DNA from: Chitinophagales bacterium
Lineage (GTDB): Bacteria > Bacteroidota > Bacteroidia > Chitinophagales > Saprospiraceae
Direction of reading: 5' to 3'
Assembly (NCBI GenBank): GCA_017303875.1
Contig: JAFLBP010000021.1
Span: 1 to 64,000, forward strand
Length of the DNA: 64,000 nucleotides
Shown: positions 41,249-48,181 of the stretch, in pieces
Numbering within the stretch: position 1 is the stretch's first letter
Layout: each line of letters starts with the position of its first letter
Made by a program: the position numbers and the translations under genes
Notes under the pieces: generated by a model
Told to the model about the DNA's origin: nothing
Databases searched by the model: none
Seen by the model: only the letters and a program-made list of their open reading frames with translations

Positions 41249-41848
41249 GTGACGGCGGTAGCCACTAAAACCTTATCAAATCTGACGGACAGCGAGCTGA
41301 TCGCCCGGTATTTGCGTGAGCAGAACCCGGCGCACTTCACGCTTTTGTACCGCAGGTATTCTAATAAGGTGTTCGCCAAATGCATTACCATGCTTGCCGA
41401 CGAGGGACTTGCGCGCGATGCTACGCAGGATATTTTCATCAAAATCCTGCTTAATTTATCCAAATTTACCGAGCAATCTTCATTTTCAACATGGTTGTAT
41501 TCTATTACATACAACTATTGTATTGATGTGATCCGGAAGAAGAAAAAACTGCCCCTGATCTTCTCCGATGATGTGAGCCGAATCAGTAAGGACACCGATG
41601 TGGATATACCCGACAGTGTGCTGCTGGAAATGAAACAGGAACGCCTGGAAAAAGTATTAGAATTGCTTCCGCCCGGCGACCGCACCATTTTGATGTTCAA
41701 GTATGCCGATGATTTGTCTATCAAAGAAATCGGCGATATCATAGGAAAAACAGAAAGTGCCGTAAAAATGCAGATCATGCGGGCCAAGCAAAAAGCCCAA
41801 AGCGTTTATCTGGAAAAATACGGCCCCGACCCTATTGAGGGCAGCTAA
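41249..41848 (+). CDS. ECF-type sigma factor of the MscS operon
   Basis: The 199-residue product (GTG start, MTAVATKTLSNLTDSELIAR) has sigma region 2 (LYRRYSNKVFAKCITMLADE, LARDATQDIFIKILLNLSKF, STWLYSITYNYCIDVIRKKK) and region 4 (LLPPGDRTILMFKYADDLSI, KEIGDIIGKTESAVKMQIMR). No ATG is present near the start. It is followed by a small protein and an MscS-type channel on the same strand. There is no recognisable anti-sigma gene. Confidence 0.92.
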   Translation: MTAVATKTLSNLTDSELIARYLREQNPAHFTLLYRRYSNKVFAKCITMLADEGLARDATQDIFIKILLNLSKFTEQSSFSTWLYSITYNYCIDVIRKKKKLPLIFSDDVSRISKDTDVDIPDSVLLEMKQERLEKVLELLPPGDRTILMFKYADDLSIKEIGDIIGKTESAVKMQIMRAKQKAQSVYLEKYGPDPIEGS

Positions 41849-41977
41849 ACCCGATTAATTGACCATGAAAACCTGAAAACAGCTAAGAACTTTTTGAAAA
41901 CTTTTTTTTAATCCAATGACATATCACCAAATTCTGATCATGCTTCTGTTAAACGCAGGGTGTAACCGTAATCCAAT

Positions 41978-42256
41978 ATGCAATCAAGCAATAACGAAAA
42001 TGCGTTCAAGCGTATCGCGTTGAAGTTTGGCGAACAACTGCCCGAATCCATAGAGGAGAATATCCAAAATGAATTGAGCACGCTGAACAACGCCCGCAAT
42101 ATGCTGGAGACCTTCGGGCCTAATGCCATCAATGTGCTGGTGACGCTCGTCAGTGGCGATGTCAGCCGTCGTTTAAGCAATGACGGCCCCGTGGGATATT
42201 TTGAAGAAGAGCCGGACTGGCGCTTCCCTCCGGGCTTTCGCGCACCGGGGCGTTAA
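41978..42256 (+). CDS. Small hypothetical protein (92 aa) between sigma and MscS genes
   Basis: The product is helical (FKRIALKFGEQLPESIEENI, NELSTLNNARNMLETFGPNA) with a proline/aromatic tail (EEEPDWRFPPGFRAPGR). It has no signal or membrane helix. I do not recognise it. Its position between an ECF sigma and a channel gene makes a soluble regulator of either one plausible. Confidence 0.65.
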   Translation: MQSSNNENAFKRIALKFGEQLPESIEENIQNELSTLNNARNMLETFGPNAINVLVTLVSGDVSRRLSNDGPVGYFEEEPDWRFPPGFRAPGR

Positions 42257-42299
42257 CCTGCAATTGACCTGACCCAACTAACAGTCTTCTTGTCAGATT

Positions 42300-43169
42300 A
42301 TGTTCGAGATGTTTGAAAAACTTAAAAACGGCGTATTCACCCAAATCGTAGACCAATTCTCGGCAGCGATCCCTAAGGTCGCGATGACTTTTTTCGTTTT
42401 GCTGATCGGCTGGATGCTCTCCCGCTTGGTGCGTCGCATCCTCGAACGCGTCATTGCTACTTTGGGCGTTGATAAACTGACGGAGCGTCTGAATGATATT
42501 GATTTAGTGCAGCGCACCGGCGCCAATATCAAAATCTCCGCCCTCATCGGTTCGGCAGCGTATTATTTTATGATGCTGTCGTTCCTGATTCTTGCTACGG
42601 ATATTCTTGGTATTCAGGCCATCACCGATATGGTTCGGGATTTGGTTCAATACCTGCCCGTGCTGTTCTCCGCCCTGGCATTCCTGATGCTGGGCCTGTT
42701 TTTGGCCGATATGCTTCGCAATGCCCTGCAAACGACCTTGCAGTCGATGGGTATTTCCTCCGCAAAACTCATTGCCACCGGCGTTTTCTACTTTATATTT
42801 GTTTCAGTGGCCATCAGCGCGCTTGCGCAGGCCAAAATCAGCACTGGTTTTATCGCCTCCAACCTTACCGTTCTGGTAGGCGCCGGCGCAGCCGCATTTG
42901 CATTGGGCTATGGCTTGGCCTCCCGCGATTTGGTGGCCAACTACTTAGCCGGCTACTACAACCGCAACAAGATACGTATCGGCGATGACGTGCGGATTGA
43001 AGGCGAGCGCGGCAAAGTGGTGATGATCGACTCTACAACCATGATTCTGCAAACACAGGAGCGTGCGATCCTCATTCCGCTCAGCAAACTCACCACCGAA
43101 AAAGTAGAAGTGTTTTACCCCGATCCCAGCAGCGACAACTTAGTGGAAGCGGGCAAAACCAAACTGTAA
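42300..43169 (+). CDS. MscS-family mechanosensitive channel (CmpX-like)
   Basis: The 289-residue protein has several hydrophobic segments (about 22-45, 78-105, 117-140, 155-180, 186-210), with the pore-helix-like VLVGAGAAAFALGYGLASRD and the beta domain GYYNRNKIRIGDDVRIEGER, VVMIDSTTMILQT. Arrangement and the repeated TM_helix segments fit the CmpX subfamily. It should open under membrane tension and release solutes. It is part of the ECF sigma operon. Confidence 0.88.
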   Translation: MFEMFEKLKNGVFTQIVDQFSAAIPKVAMTFFVLLIGWMLSRLVRRILERVIATLGVDKLTERLNDIDLVQRTGANIKISALIGSAAYYFMMLSFLILATDILGIQAITDMVRDLVQYLPVLFSALAFLMLGLFLADMLRNALQTTLQSMGISSAKLIATGVFYFIFVSVAISALAQAKISTGFIASNLTVLVGAGAAAFALGYGLASRDLVANYLAGYYNRNKIRIGDDVRIEGERGKVVMIDSTTMILQTQERAILIPLSKLTTEKVEVFYPDPSSDNLVEAGKTKL

Positions 43170-43278
43170 TTTTCCTGAATTAATCCGATCAAACGGCTTC
43201 CTGAACATTAACTGATCTTGTGTATCCACGCGGTACACAGGCACTTTGTATTCATCATCAACAACAAACTTTTCTATC

Positions 43279-44268
43279 ATGAAGCAAGTTTCAACCCGTA
43301 TCCTGCTTTTTGTTGCGTTCGCGCTGTTCAGCTCCGCCCTCATGGCACAAGCCGGCGATGACCGCCTCAAAGAACTTAAAGCCGCCGCCGCCCCGAAAGA
43401 CGGCAAAGGCTGGACCAAAGGAGGCAGCCTCGGCCTCGACCTTACCGGCCTCGGCCTCATCAACCCGCGCCTCGGCGCCGGCGCCAACCGTTTCGGATTT
43501 GGCGGCTTGGTCTACCTCTTTGCCAACGACAAACAAGACAAGTTTTTCTGGGACAACAGCGGCTCACTCCAGCTCGCTGCCCTGCGCGTGGGCGGCAAAT
43601 CGCAGCCCTTCCAAAAAAACGTAGACATCATCCGCCTCAACTCCCGCTATGGCTACAACATCATCAAAGACAAACTCTTTGCGGCCATTGATGCTCAGGC
43701 GGAAACCCAGCTGCTGCCAACCTATGTTGGTAATGTGCTGAGCAGCGAACGCGGCGACGCCGACCTGTTGTCGGAATTTTTTGCGCCGGTTCGTGTAGCC
43801 GTTTCACCGGGTATCGACTACCGCCCCAACAAAAACCTGTCTTTCTTTGTGTCGCCGATCAGCATGAACCTCATTTATGTAGGCAACGATGATCTGGCCA
43901 ACCTGCCCAACCAGCCGCTGGGCAACGAAGCCGGCAAAAATAACCGCCTGCAATTGGGTTATGCGCTGAAGGCCGCGTACACCAATAAGTATTTCAAAGA
44001 CCGCGTGACCTACACCTCCAAGATCGGCTGGTTTGCCGACTACCGCCAACAACTGAACGGCAACGTGCTTTGGCAAAACAATATGAGCATCGCGCTCTTT
44101 AAAGGGGTTTCGCTGGACCTGTTCGGCGAATTATTCTACGACCACTTCACCAAAGTGATTGTAGAAGAAGTACCTGCCGGCACCGATCCTTCGGCCATTG
44201 GCCCTTATCTCGGCCTCAAACCGAGCTATACCGGCGGTTTCCTGCTGAAGTACAATCGTATTTTCTGA
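43279..44268 (+). CDS. DUF3078 outer-membrane protein
   Basis: The 329-residue product (from MKQVSTRILLFVAFALFSSA) has a signal peptide and beta-rich sequence (GWTKGGSLGLDLTGLGLINP, FFWDNSGSLQLAALRVGGKS, LQLGYALKAAYTNKYFKDRV, ending GGFLLKYNRIF) of the DUF3078 type. These are Bacteroidota outer-membrane barrel-like proteins of unknown function. It lies 109 bp after the MscS gene and may be in the same regulon. Confidence 0.85.
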   Translation: MKQVSTRILLFVAFALFSSALMAQAGDDRLKELKAAAAPKDGKGWTKGGSLGLDLTGLGLINPRLGAGANRFGFGGLVYLFANDKQDKFFWDNSGSLQLAALRVGGKSQPFQKNVDIIRLNSRYGYNIIKDKLFAAIDAQAETQLLPTYVGNVLSSERGDADLLSEFFAPVRVAVSPGIDYRPNKNLSFFVSPISMNLIYVGNDDLANLPNQPLGNEAGKNNRLQLGYALKAAYTNKYFKDRVTYTSKIGWFADYRQQLNGNVLWQNNMSIALFKGVSLDLFGELFYDHFTKVIVEEVPAGTDPSAIGPYLGLKPSYTGGFLLKYNRIF

Positions 44269-44310
44269 TTGTTGCCGAAAGCAAAAATCAACTGAATATC
44301 GGATAATATT

Positions 44311-44350
44311 GGGCCTTGTTATGAAAGCAGCTTTTTTCAGAACAAGGCCC
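44311..44350. repeat. Stem-loop before the YdeI-like gene
   Basis: GGGCCTTGTT (44311-44320) pairs with AACAAGGCCC (44341-44350). No U-tract follows on either strand, and the stem ends 13 bp before the ATG at 44364, so it could be a weak terminator or a leader structure. Confidence 0.5.
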
Positions 44351-44363
44351 AAAACATATCACT

Positions 44364-44870
44364 ATGGATTTTTCTTCCACGATTGAAAATTTCAACTCAT
44401 CGCTTTGGGGCTACCACTTCAAGGTGCCCGAGCCCATTGCGCAATTGTTTATTGAAGGCGCCGACCGGCGGGTTGTGTGTACCTTGAATGGAAAAAAATC
44501 ATTCCAATGCGCACTGATGGGCAGCAGCAGTGGCTGGTTTATTAATGTCAATAAAACCATCCGCACCCAGCTGAAGCTTGAAATTGGCTCAAAAGTTGAC
44601 GTGCATCTGGAAAAAGATCGTTCGGAGTACGGCCTGCCCATGCCCGAAGCCTTTGAAGAAGTGCTGGCAACAGATGAAGAGGGCGCAGCGCTTTTTGATG
44701 CACTTACTGCCGGAAAAAAACGTACTTTGCTGCATATAGTGGGCACTACCAAAAATGAGGAAACGCGCATCCGCAAAAGCCTTGTAATTTTGGAGCACCT
44801 CAAAGCGCAACAAGGAAAAATTGACTTCAAACAACTCAACGAAGACCTCAAAAACAGTCGGCAATTGTGA
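44364..44870 (+). CDS. DUF1905/YdeI-OmpD-associated family protein
   Basis: The 168-residue product has a DUF1905 barrel (5-95; YHFKVPEPIAQLFIEGADRR, KSFQCALMGSSSGWFINVNK) and a C-terminal YdeI/OmpD-associated segment (110-168; ALTAGKKRTLLHIVGTTKNE). Family members are linked to peptide and bacteriocin tolerance in a few species. The stop overlaps the GTG start of a 34-codon membrane gene (GTGA). Confidence 0.88.
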   Translation: MDFSSTIENFNSSLWGYHFKVPEPIAQLFIEGADRRVVCTLNGKKSFQCALMGSSSGWFINVNKTIRTQLKLEIGSKVDVHLEKDRSEYGLPMPEAFEEVLATDEEGAALFDALTAGKKRTLLHIVGTTKNEETRIRKSLVILEHLKAQQGKIDFKQLNEDLKNSRQL

Positions 44871-44971
44871 AACCCGCACTTAGCAACAAGGACAAGCTGC
44901 TCGAAAACCTGAGCCATGCCTTTCTGGTATTGGTACTGGCGGCTATTTTTTTAAAAGTACTCATATTCTGA
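44867..44971 (+). CDS. Small membrane protein (34 aa) overlapping the YdeI-like stop
   Basis: The frame starts GTG within the overlap GTGA and encodes KPALSNKDKLLENLSHAFLV followed by LVLAAIFLKVLIF. It is an amphipathic, basic N terminus and a 17-residue hydrophobic helix reaching the C terminus. It ends one base before the TTG proposed as the O-antigen ligase start. Overlapping start/stop signals suggest translational coupling. Function unknown. Confidence 0.6.
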   Translation: MKPALSNKDKLLENLSHAFLVLVLAAIFLKVLIF

Positions 44972-44972
44972 T

Positions 44973-46529
44973 TTGTACAACCGGGGCGACATATTTCACC
45001 GCGAGCGCAGTCTTTGGGAGCGCATCAGCGCCTGGACGCAGGGGCAGCTGATGGGACAGCAACTCAATACGCCTGCTGCATTTGGCCTGTTGCTACTTGG
45101 GGTATTGCCGATTGCTTACCTGCTTGCCGCTTACGACCTCAAAATCGGGGTGTTGCTTTTGCTGGTATTGGTAGGAGTTCCTTTGGTGGTGTTGAGTATT
45201 TTTTACCTGCCGCTTTCCCTGAGTGTTATGCTTTCGGCTGCGGTGTTTATTGTATTTGGCGCCAAGTATACCGGCGCGCCCATTGGTACCGTGCTGGACT
45301 TGCTGATATTGGTGAGTGCTGTCGGTATTTTATTGCGGCAAATCAGGGAGCGGGACTGGTCTTTTTTGCGGCACCCTTTGAGTACTGTGGTGGCCATTTG
45401 GTTGTTTTACAATGTATTACAGGTGCTGAATCCCTGGGCCGAATCCAAAATGGCCTGGCTGTATACGGTGCGCAGCGTAGCCATTCAGCAAATAGTATTT
45501 TATGTAGGCCTGTATGCGTATCGGCAGAACCGGAAGGCGATTTTGTGGATGTTGAAATTTATGCTGGCCATTGGCCTTTTTGGAGCAATTTATGGCCTGA
45601 AACAGCATTTTATTGGCTTTAATGCCCAGGAAATGAGCTGGGTAATGGCCGATCCGGAGCGTTTTCAGTTGTACTACCAGTGGGGCATGATGCGCATTCC
45701 CTCCTTCTGTTATGACCCCACCACTTTCGGGATTCTGATGGCTTGTTTTGCTGTCTTTTGCGGCGCTTTGCTTGTCGGGCCGCTCAGGTCCTGGCAAAAA
45801 ATATTGCTTGGCTTGTGCCTCGTGCTCTGTTTGTGGGTAATGGCCTACACCGGCACCCGCACGGCTTTTGCCCTTATTCCGGCCGGAGCGGTGTTTTATG
45901 CCTTGCTGACGCTTAACCGGAGGGTGCTTCTGGTGGGCAGCATTTTGGCGGTATTGGGCGCTGGTTTTATTATGAAATCAACTTCCAGCGGTGTGATTTA
46001 CCGCATACAATCGGCGTTTAAACCGACCAAAGACGACTCTATGAACCTGCGGCTGAGCAATCAGAAAAAAATTCAGCCCTACATTCAGAGCCATCCCATT
46101 GGCGGCGGACTGGGCAGTTGCGGGGTTTGGGGCAAACGCTTCAATCCGGATTCCGAGCTGTCGAAGTTTCCGCACGATTCCAGCTTTGTGCGCATGGGCG
46201 TAGAGCTGGGCTGGATCGGGCTGATACTCTACACGTTGCTGCATTATGCGGTGGTGCGCACGGGCATTTATTACTATTTCCGCTGCCGCGACCCCTTGAT
46301 CAAAGCACTGTACGCCGGCATTACGGCCTGGTGTTTTATGTTGGCGGTGGCCTGTTATGCGCAGGAAGCTATTTTGCAGCAACCCATGAATGTGATTTAC
46401 AATATTTTCCTGGCGATGCTCGTGACGCTTAAAAACTTTGATCCGGCGTATGAATTAAACCCGGGCACGCAAGGTTTCACACAGAAAAGCACTGATCAGG
46501 CACACCGATATTCACGGAATGGGGCCTGA
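44973..46529 (+). CDS. O-antigen ligase/polymerase family protein
   Basis: The 518-residue protein has about 11-12 membrane helices and the large periplasmic loop with the Wzy_C/WaaL-type region (YTGTRTAFALIPAGAVFYAL, NLRLSNQKKIQPYIQSHPIG, GGLGSCGVWGKRFNPDSELS, PHDSSFVRMGVELGWIGLIL). It joins or polymerises lipid-linked glycans on the periplasmic side. The start is uncertain: TTG at 44973, directly after the 34-codon gene, or ATG at 45051. It is followed by a TolC-like gene. Confidence 0.85.
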   Translation: MYNRGDIFHRERSLWERISAWTQGQLMGQQLNTPAAFGLLLLGVLPIAYLLAAYDLKIGVLLLLVLVGVPLVVLSIFYLPLSLSVMLSAAVFIVFGAKYTGAPIGTVLDLLILVSAVGILLRQIRERDWSFLRHPLSTVVAIWLFYNVLQVLNPWAESKMAWLYTVRSVAIQQIVFYVGLYAYRQNRKAILWMLKFMLAIGLFGAIYGLKQHFIGFNAQEMSWVMADPERFQLYYQWGMMRIPSFCYDPTTFGILMACFAVFCGALLVGPLRSWQKILLGLCLVLCLWVMAYTGTRTAFALIPAGAVFYALLTLNRRVLLVGSILAVLGAGFIMKSTSSGVIYRIQSAFKPTKDDSMNLRLSNQKKIQPYIQSHPIGGGLGSCGVWGKRFNPDSELSKFPHDSSFVRMGVELGWIGLILYTLLHYAVVRTGIYYYFRCRDPLIKALYAGITAWCFMLAVACYAQEAILQQPMNVIYNIFLAMLVTLKNFDPAYELNPGTQGFTQKSTDQAHRYSRNGA

Positions 46530-46544
46530 TTACGCATCAATCAT

Positions 46545-46602
46545 CTGTGTTTTTCTGTGAAATTAATCTGTGGCAATCTGTGCGAAACCCTACGTGCTCA
46601 GG
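46545..46602. repeat. Degenerate ATCTGTG repeats in the O-antigen ligase/TolC gap
   Basis: The stretch CATCTGTG...TTCTGTGAA...AATCTGTGGC...AATCTGTGCG contains three or four imperfect copies of (A/T)TCTGTG at 10-20 base intervals. Similar short dispersed repeats occur in intergenic regions of this phylum. Confidence 0.5.
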
Positions 46603-46661
46603 TGTTAAAAACAATCAACAGGAATTGTTCTTTTCAAAAGACTCAAAAAATCGAACATAAT

Positions 46662-47396
46662 ATGTGTAAAAAATTGATTTTCAGCCTGCTGCTACTTGGC
46701 TTATTTGGACAAATACAAGCGCAGCAAACCGATTTTGAAACCCTCATTTTGCCTGCCGAAACCAAGGCGCGTGATTTCAGCGAGTACCTGGTGCAATTGG
46801 CCTGGATGAATTGTCCGGCCTGTCAATCGGTGCAAGACAATGTAAAAGTAGCGCAGGATGAAGCCAAAAATACCCGTAAAGAATGGATGCGCGACGTGCA
46901 GGCCACCTTCAACCTCAATGAAGGAAACCTGCGCAAGCAAAAAGCCGGCGACTCCCTCGGCCTGAACCCCAATATCTTTTTTCCGCGCTACAACTTCGGG
47001 GTAAACCTCAATCTCTACAACCTCACCACGCAAAAAGCCAAAAACCGCATCGAAACCCGCAAAGTGGGTATTGCCGAAAATGAGGTAAACGAACAAAAAC
47101 TCATGGTGCGCGCCGAAACCCTGGCGCGTTATGCCCAATTCCGCACGGCCAAAGCCATTCTGGCAGCGCGTACCCTCTACGAACAGGAAGCCAATGCAGG
47201 CTACATATTGATTCAGCAACTGTATAAAAACGACGAAAAAACCTTCGACGAGTACACGCAGGCCGCTGCTGCCTTTTACCAGGCCCAGGAGGCCCGCATC
47301 CGCGCCGAAGGCGATGTGGCTATTACCCGCATCCGGCTCGAAGAGGTAATTGGCCTGAAATGGGAACAGGTGCAGCATCCGGCGAAGGAGGAGTAG
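46662..47396 (+). CDS. Short TolC-family outer-membrane efflux-like protein
   Basis: The 244-residue product (from MCKKLIFSLLLLGLFGQIQA) has a signal peptide and a coiled-coil/beta pattern of a single TolC half (SVQDNVKVAQDEAKNTRKEW, PRYNFGVNLNLYNLTTQKAK, FDEYTQAAAAFYQAQEARIR, EGDVAITRIRLEEVIGLKWE). Full TolC proteins carry two such halves (about 430 residues). A role as an outer-membrane duct or periplasmic adaptor for polysaccharide export is inferred from the neighbouring O-antigen ligase. Confidence 0.75.
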   Translation: MCKKLIFSLLLLGLFGQIQAQQTDFETLILPAETKARDFSEYLVQLAWMNCPACQSVQDNVKVAQDEAKNTRKEWMRDVQATFNLNEGNLRKQKAGDSLGLNPNIFFPRYNFGVNLNLYNLTTQKAKNRIETRKVGIAENEVNEQKLMVRAETLARYAQFRTAKAILAARTLYEQEANAGYILIQQLYKNDEKTFDEYTQAAAAFYQAQEARIRAEGDVAITRIRLEEVIGLKWEQVQHPAKEE

Positions 47397-47402
47397 AAAA
47401 AA

Positions 47403-47429
47403 GGCCGGGCTGGAGGATACAGCCCGGCC
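47403..47429 (-). terminator. Intrinsic terminator of the His-rich lipoprotein gene
   Basis: GGCCGGGCTG (47403-47412) pairs with CAGCCCGGCC (47420-47429). The minus strand continues into TTTTTTCTAC; the plus strand has no U-tract, so it chiefly serves the minus-strand gene. Confidence 0.7.
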
Positions 47430-47493
47430 GAACTATGCAAAGTACCTGTGTAAGGGTTTGGCTTGCGCCAAAAAAGTTTCCAATGTTATGCTT

Positions 47494-47880
47494 TTAGCCG
47501 CCGTGGCCGTGGTGGCCATGACCGCCGCCGGGATGATTACCGCCGGGGTGGTGACCGCCGCCACCGGGAATACTGTCGTGGTGCACATGCAGGGAGTCGT
47601 GGTGCACGTGTAAGGAATCGTGGTGTACGTGCAGAGAATCGTGGTGGTGCACGTGCAGGGAATCAAAGGGATTGTGGCCGTGGTGTTTGATCGAATCCAG
47701 CTTGGTTGAATCAATGCCATGATGATGGTGGCCATGATGCCCGCCGGGATGCGTGCTGTCGCCACGGGAGCTGGTCAGCAGTTCGTCAGAAATGGAACTG
47801 AGTGAATCTTTCTGGCAAGAGAAGAGCGATGTCAACACCGCGAAAGCCACGACAAAACCGGGCAGCAAGAGTTTTTTCAT
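47494..47880 (-). CDS. Histidine-rich repeat lipoprotein
   Basis: The 128-residue product has a lipobox (SLFSC, Cys 22), a short spacer, and a body with about 30 histidines. It includes four tandem DSLHVHH(H) units of seven or eight residues, encoded by 21-bp DNA repeats near 47574-47664, and GGHHPGG/GHGHHGHGG ends. Such clusters bind zinc, nickel, copper or iron; this would be a metal buffer on the outer membrane. I know no family with this repeat. The ATG at 47880 is chosen (a second ATG lies four codons upstream). Confidence 0.75.
   Translation of the reverse strand: MKKLLLPGFVVAFAVLTSLFSCQKDSLSSISDELLTSSRGDSTHPGGHHGHHHHGIDSTKLDSIKHHGHNPFDSLHVHHHDSLHVHHDSLHVHHDSLHVHHDSIPGGGGHHPGGNHPGGGHGHHGHGG
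47574..47664. repeat. 21-bp tandem repeats encoding DSLHVHH
   Basis: About four in-frame units (unit GAATCGTGGTGCACGTGCAGG with variations) inside the histidine-rich lipoprotein gene. The 21-bp length lets copy number change without frameshift. Confidence 0.75.
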
Positions 47881-48181
47881 GAAAAAAGTCATTTTAGAAG
47901 TGAAGTGTCTAAGCGTTTGTCTTTAACGCTGAACTACTACACGGACCTTTTCCTGCCGGGGTTGCGTGGCTTTAAAAATGTATTTTCAAAATGCTACAAT
48001 TAGAGCATGTTCGGAAATCCATCAATCGGCTGCAAGCGGCAAATTTTATGCTGCACTGCGTTGGTTTTCTTCGTCGTAGCTGCTGGCTACGCCTGTGAAA
48101 ACCGCCTTGTTCAGCATAAAATTTGCTCGCTTTCGCGCGATCATGAATTCCCGAACATGCTCTTAGCAAATTGGCGCTGCT
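47881..48181. other. Gap filled largely by a palindromic repeat
   Basis: The sequence between the His-rich lipoprotein and the SprB-OmpA gene holds the 160-bp palindrome at 48003-48162. The remainder (47881-48002) shows no gene or clear promoter. Confidence 0.6.
48003..48162. repeat. 160-bp imperfect palindromic repeat element (full copy)
   Basis: The ends GAGCATGTTCGG (48003-48014) and CCGAACATGCTC (48151-48162) are perfect inverted copies; inside, GCAAATTTTATGCTG and GGTTTTC also recur in inverse orientation around TCGTAGCTGCTGGCTACG. Part of the left arm recurs at 13810-13846 and of the right arm at 22115-22149. It fits a MITE or REP-type repeat family. Confidence 0.8.

Noticed and set aside
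44311..44350. Stem-loop after the DUF3078 gene as an intrinsic terminator
   Set aside because: The stem is good but no U-tract follows on either strand, so it is listed as a stem-loop only.
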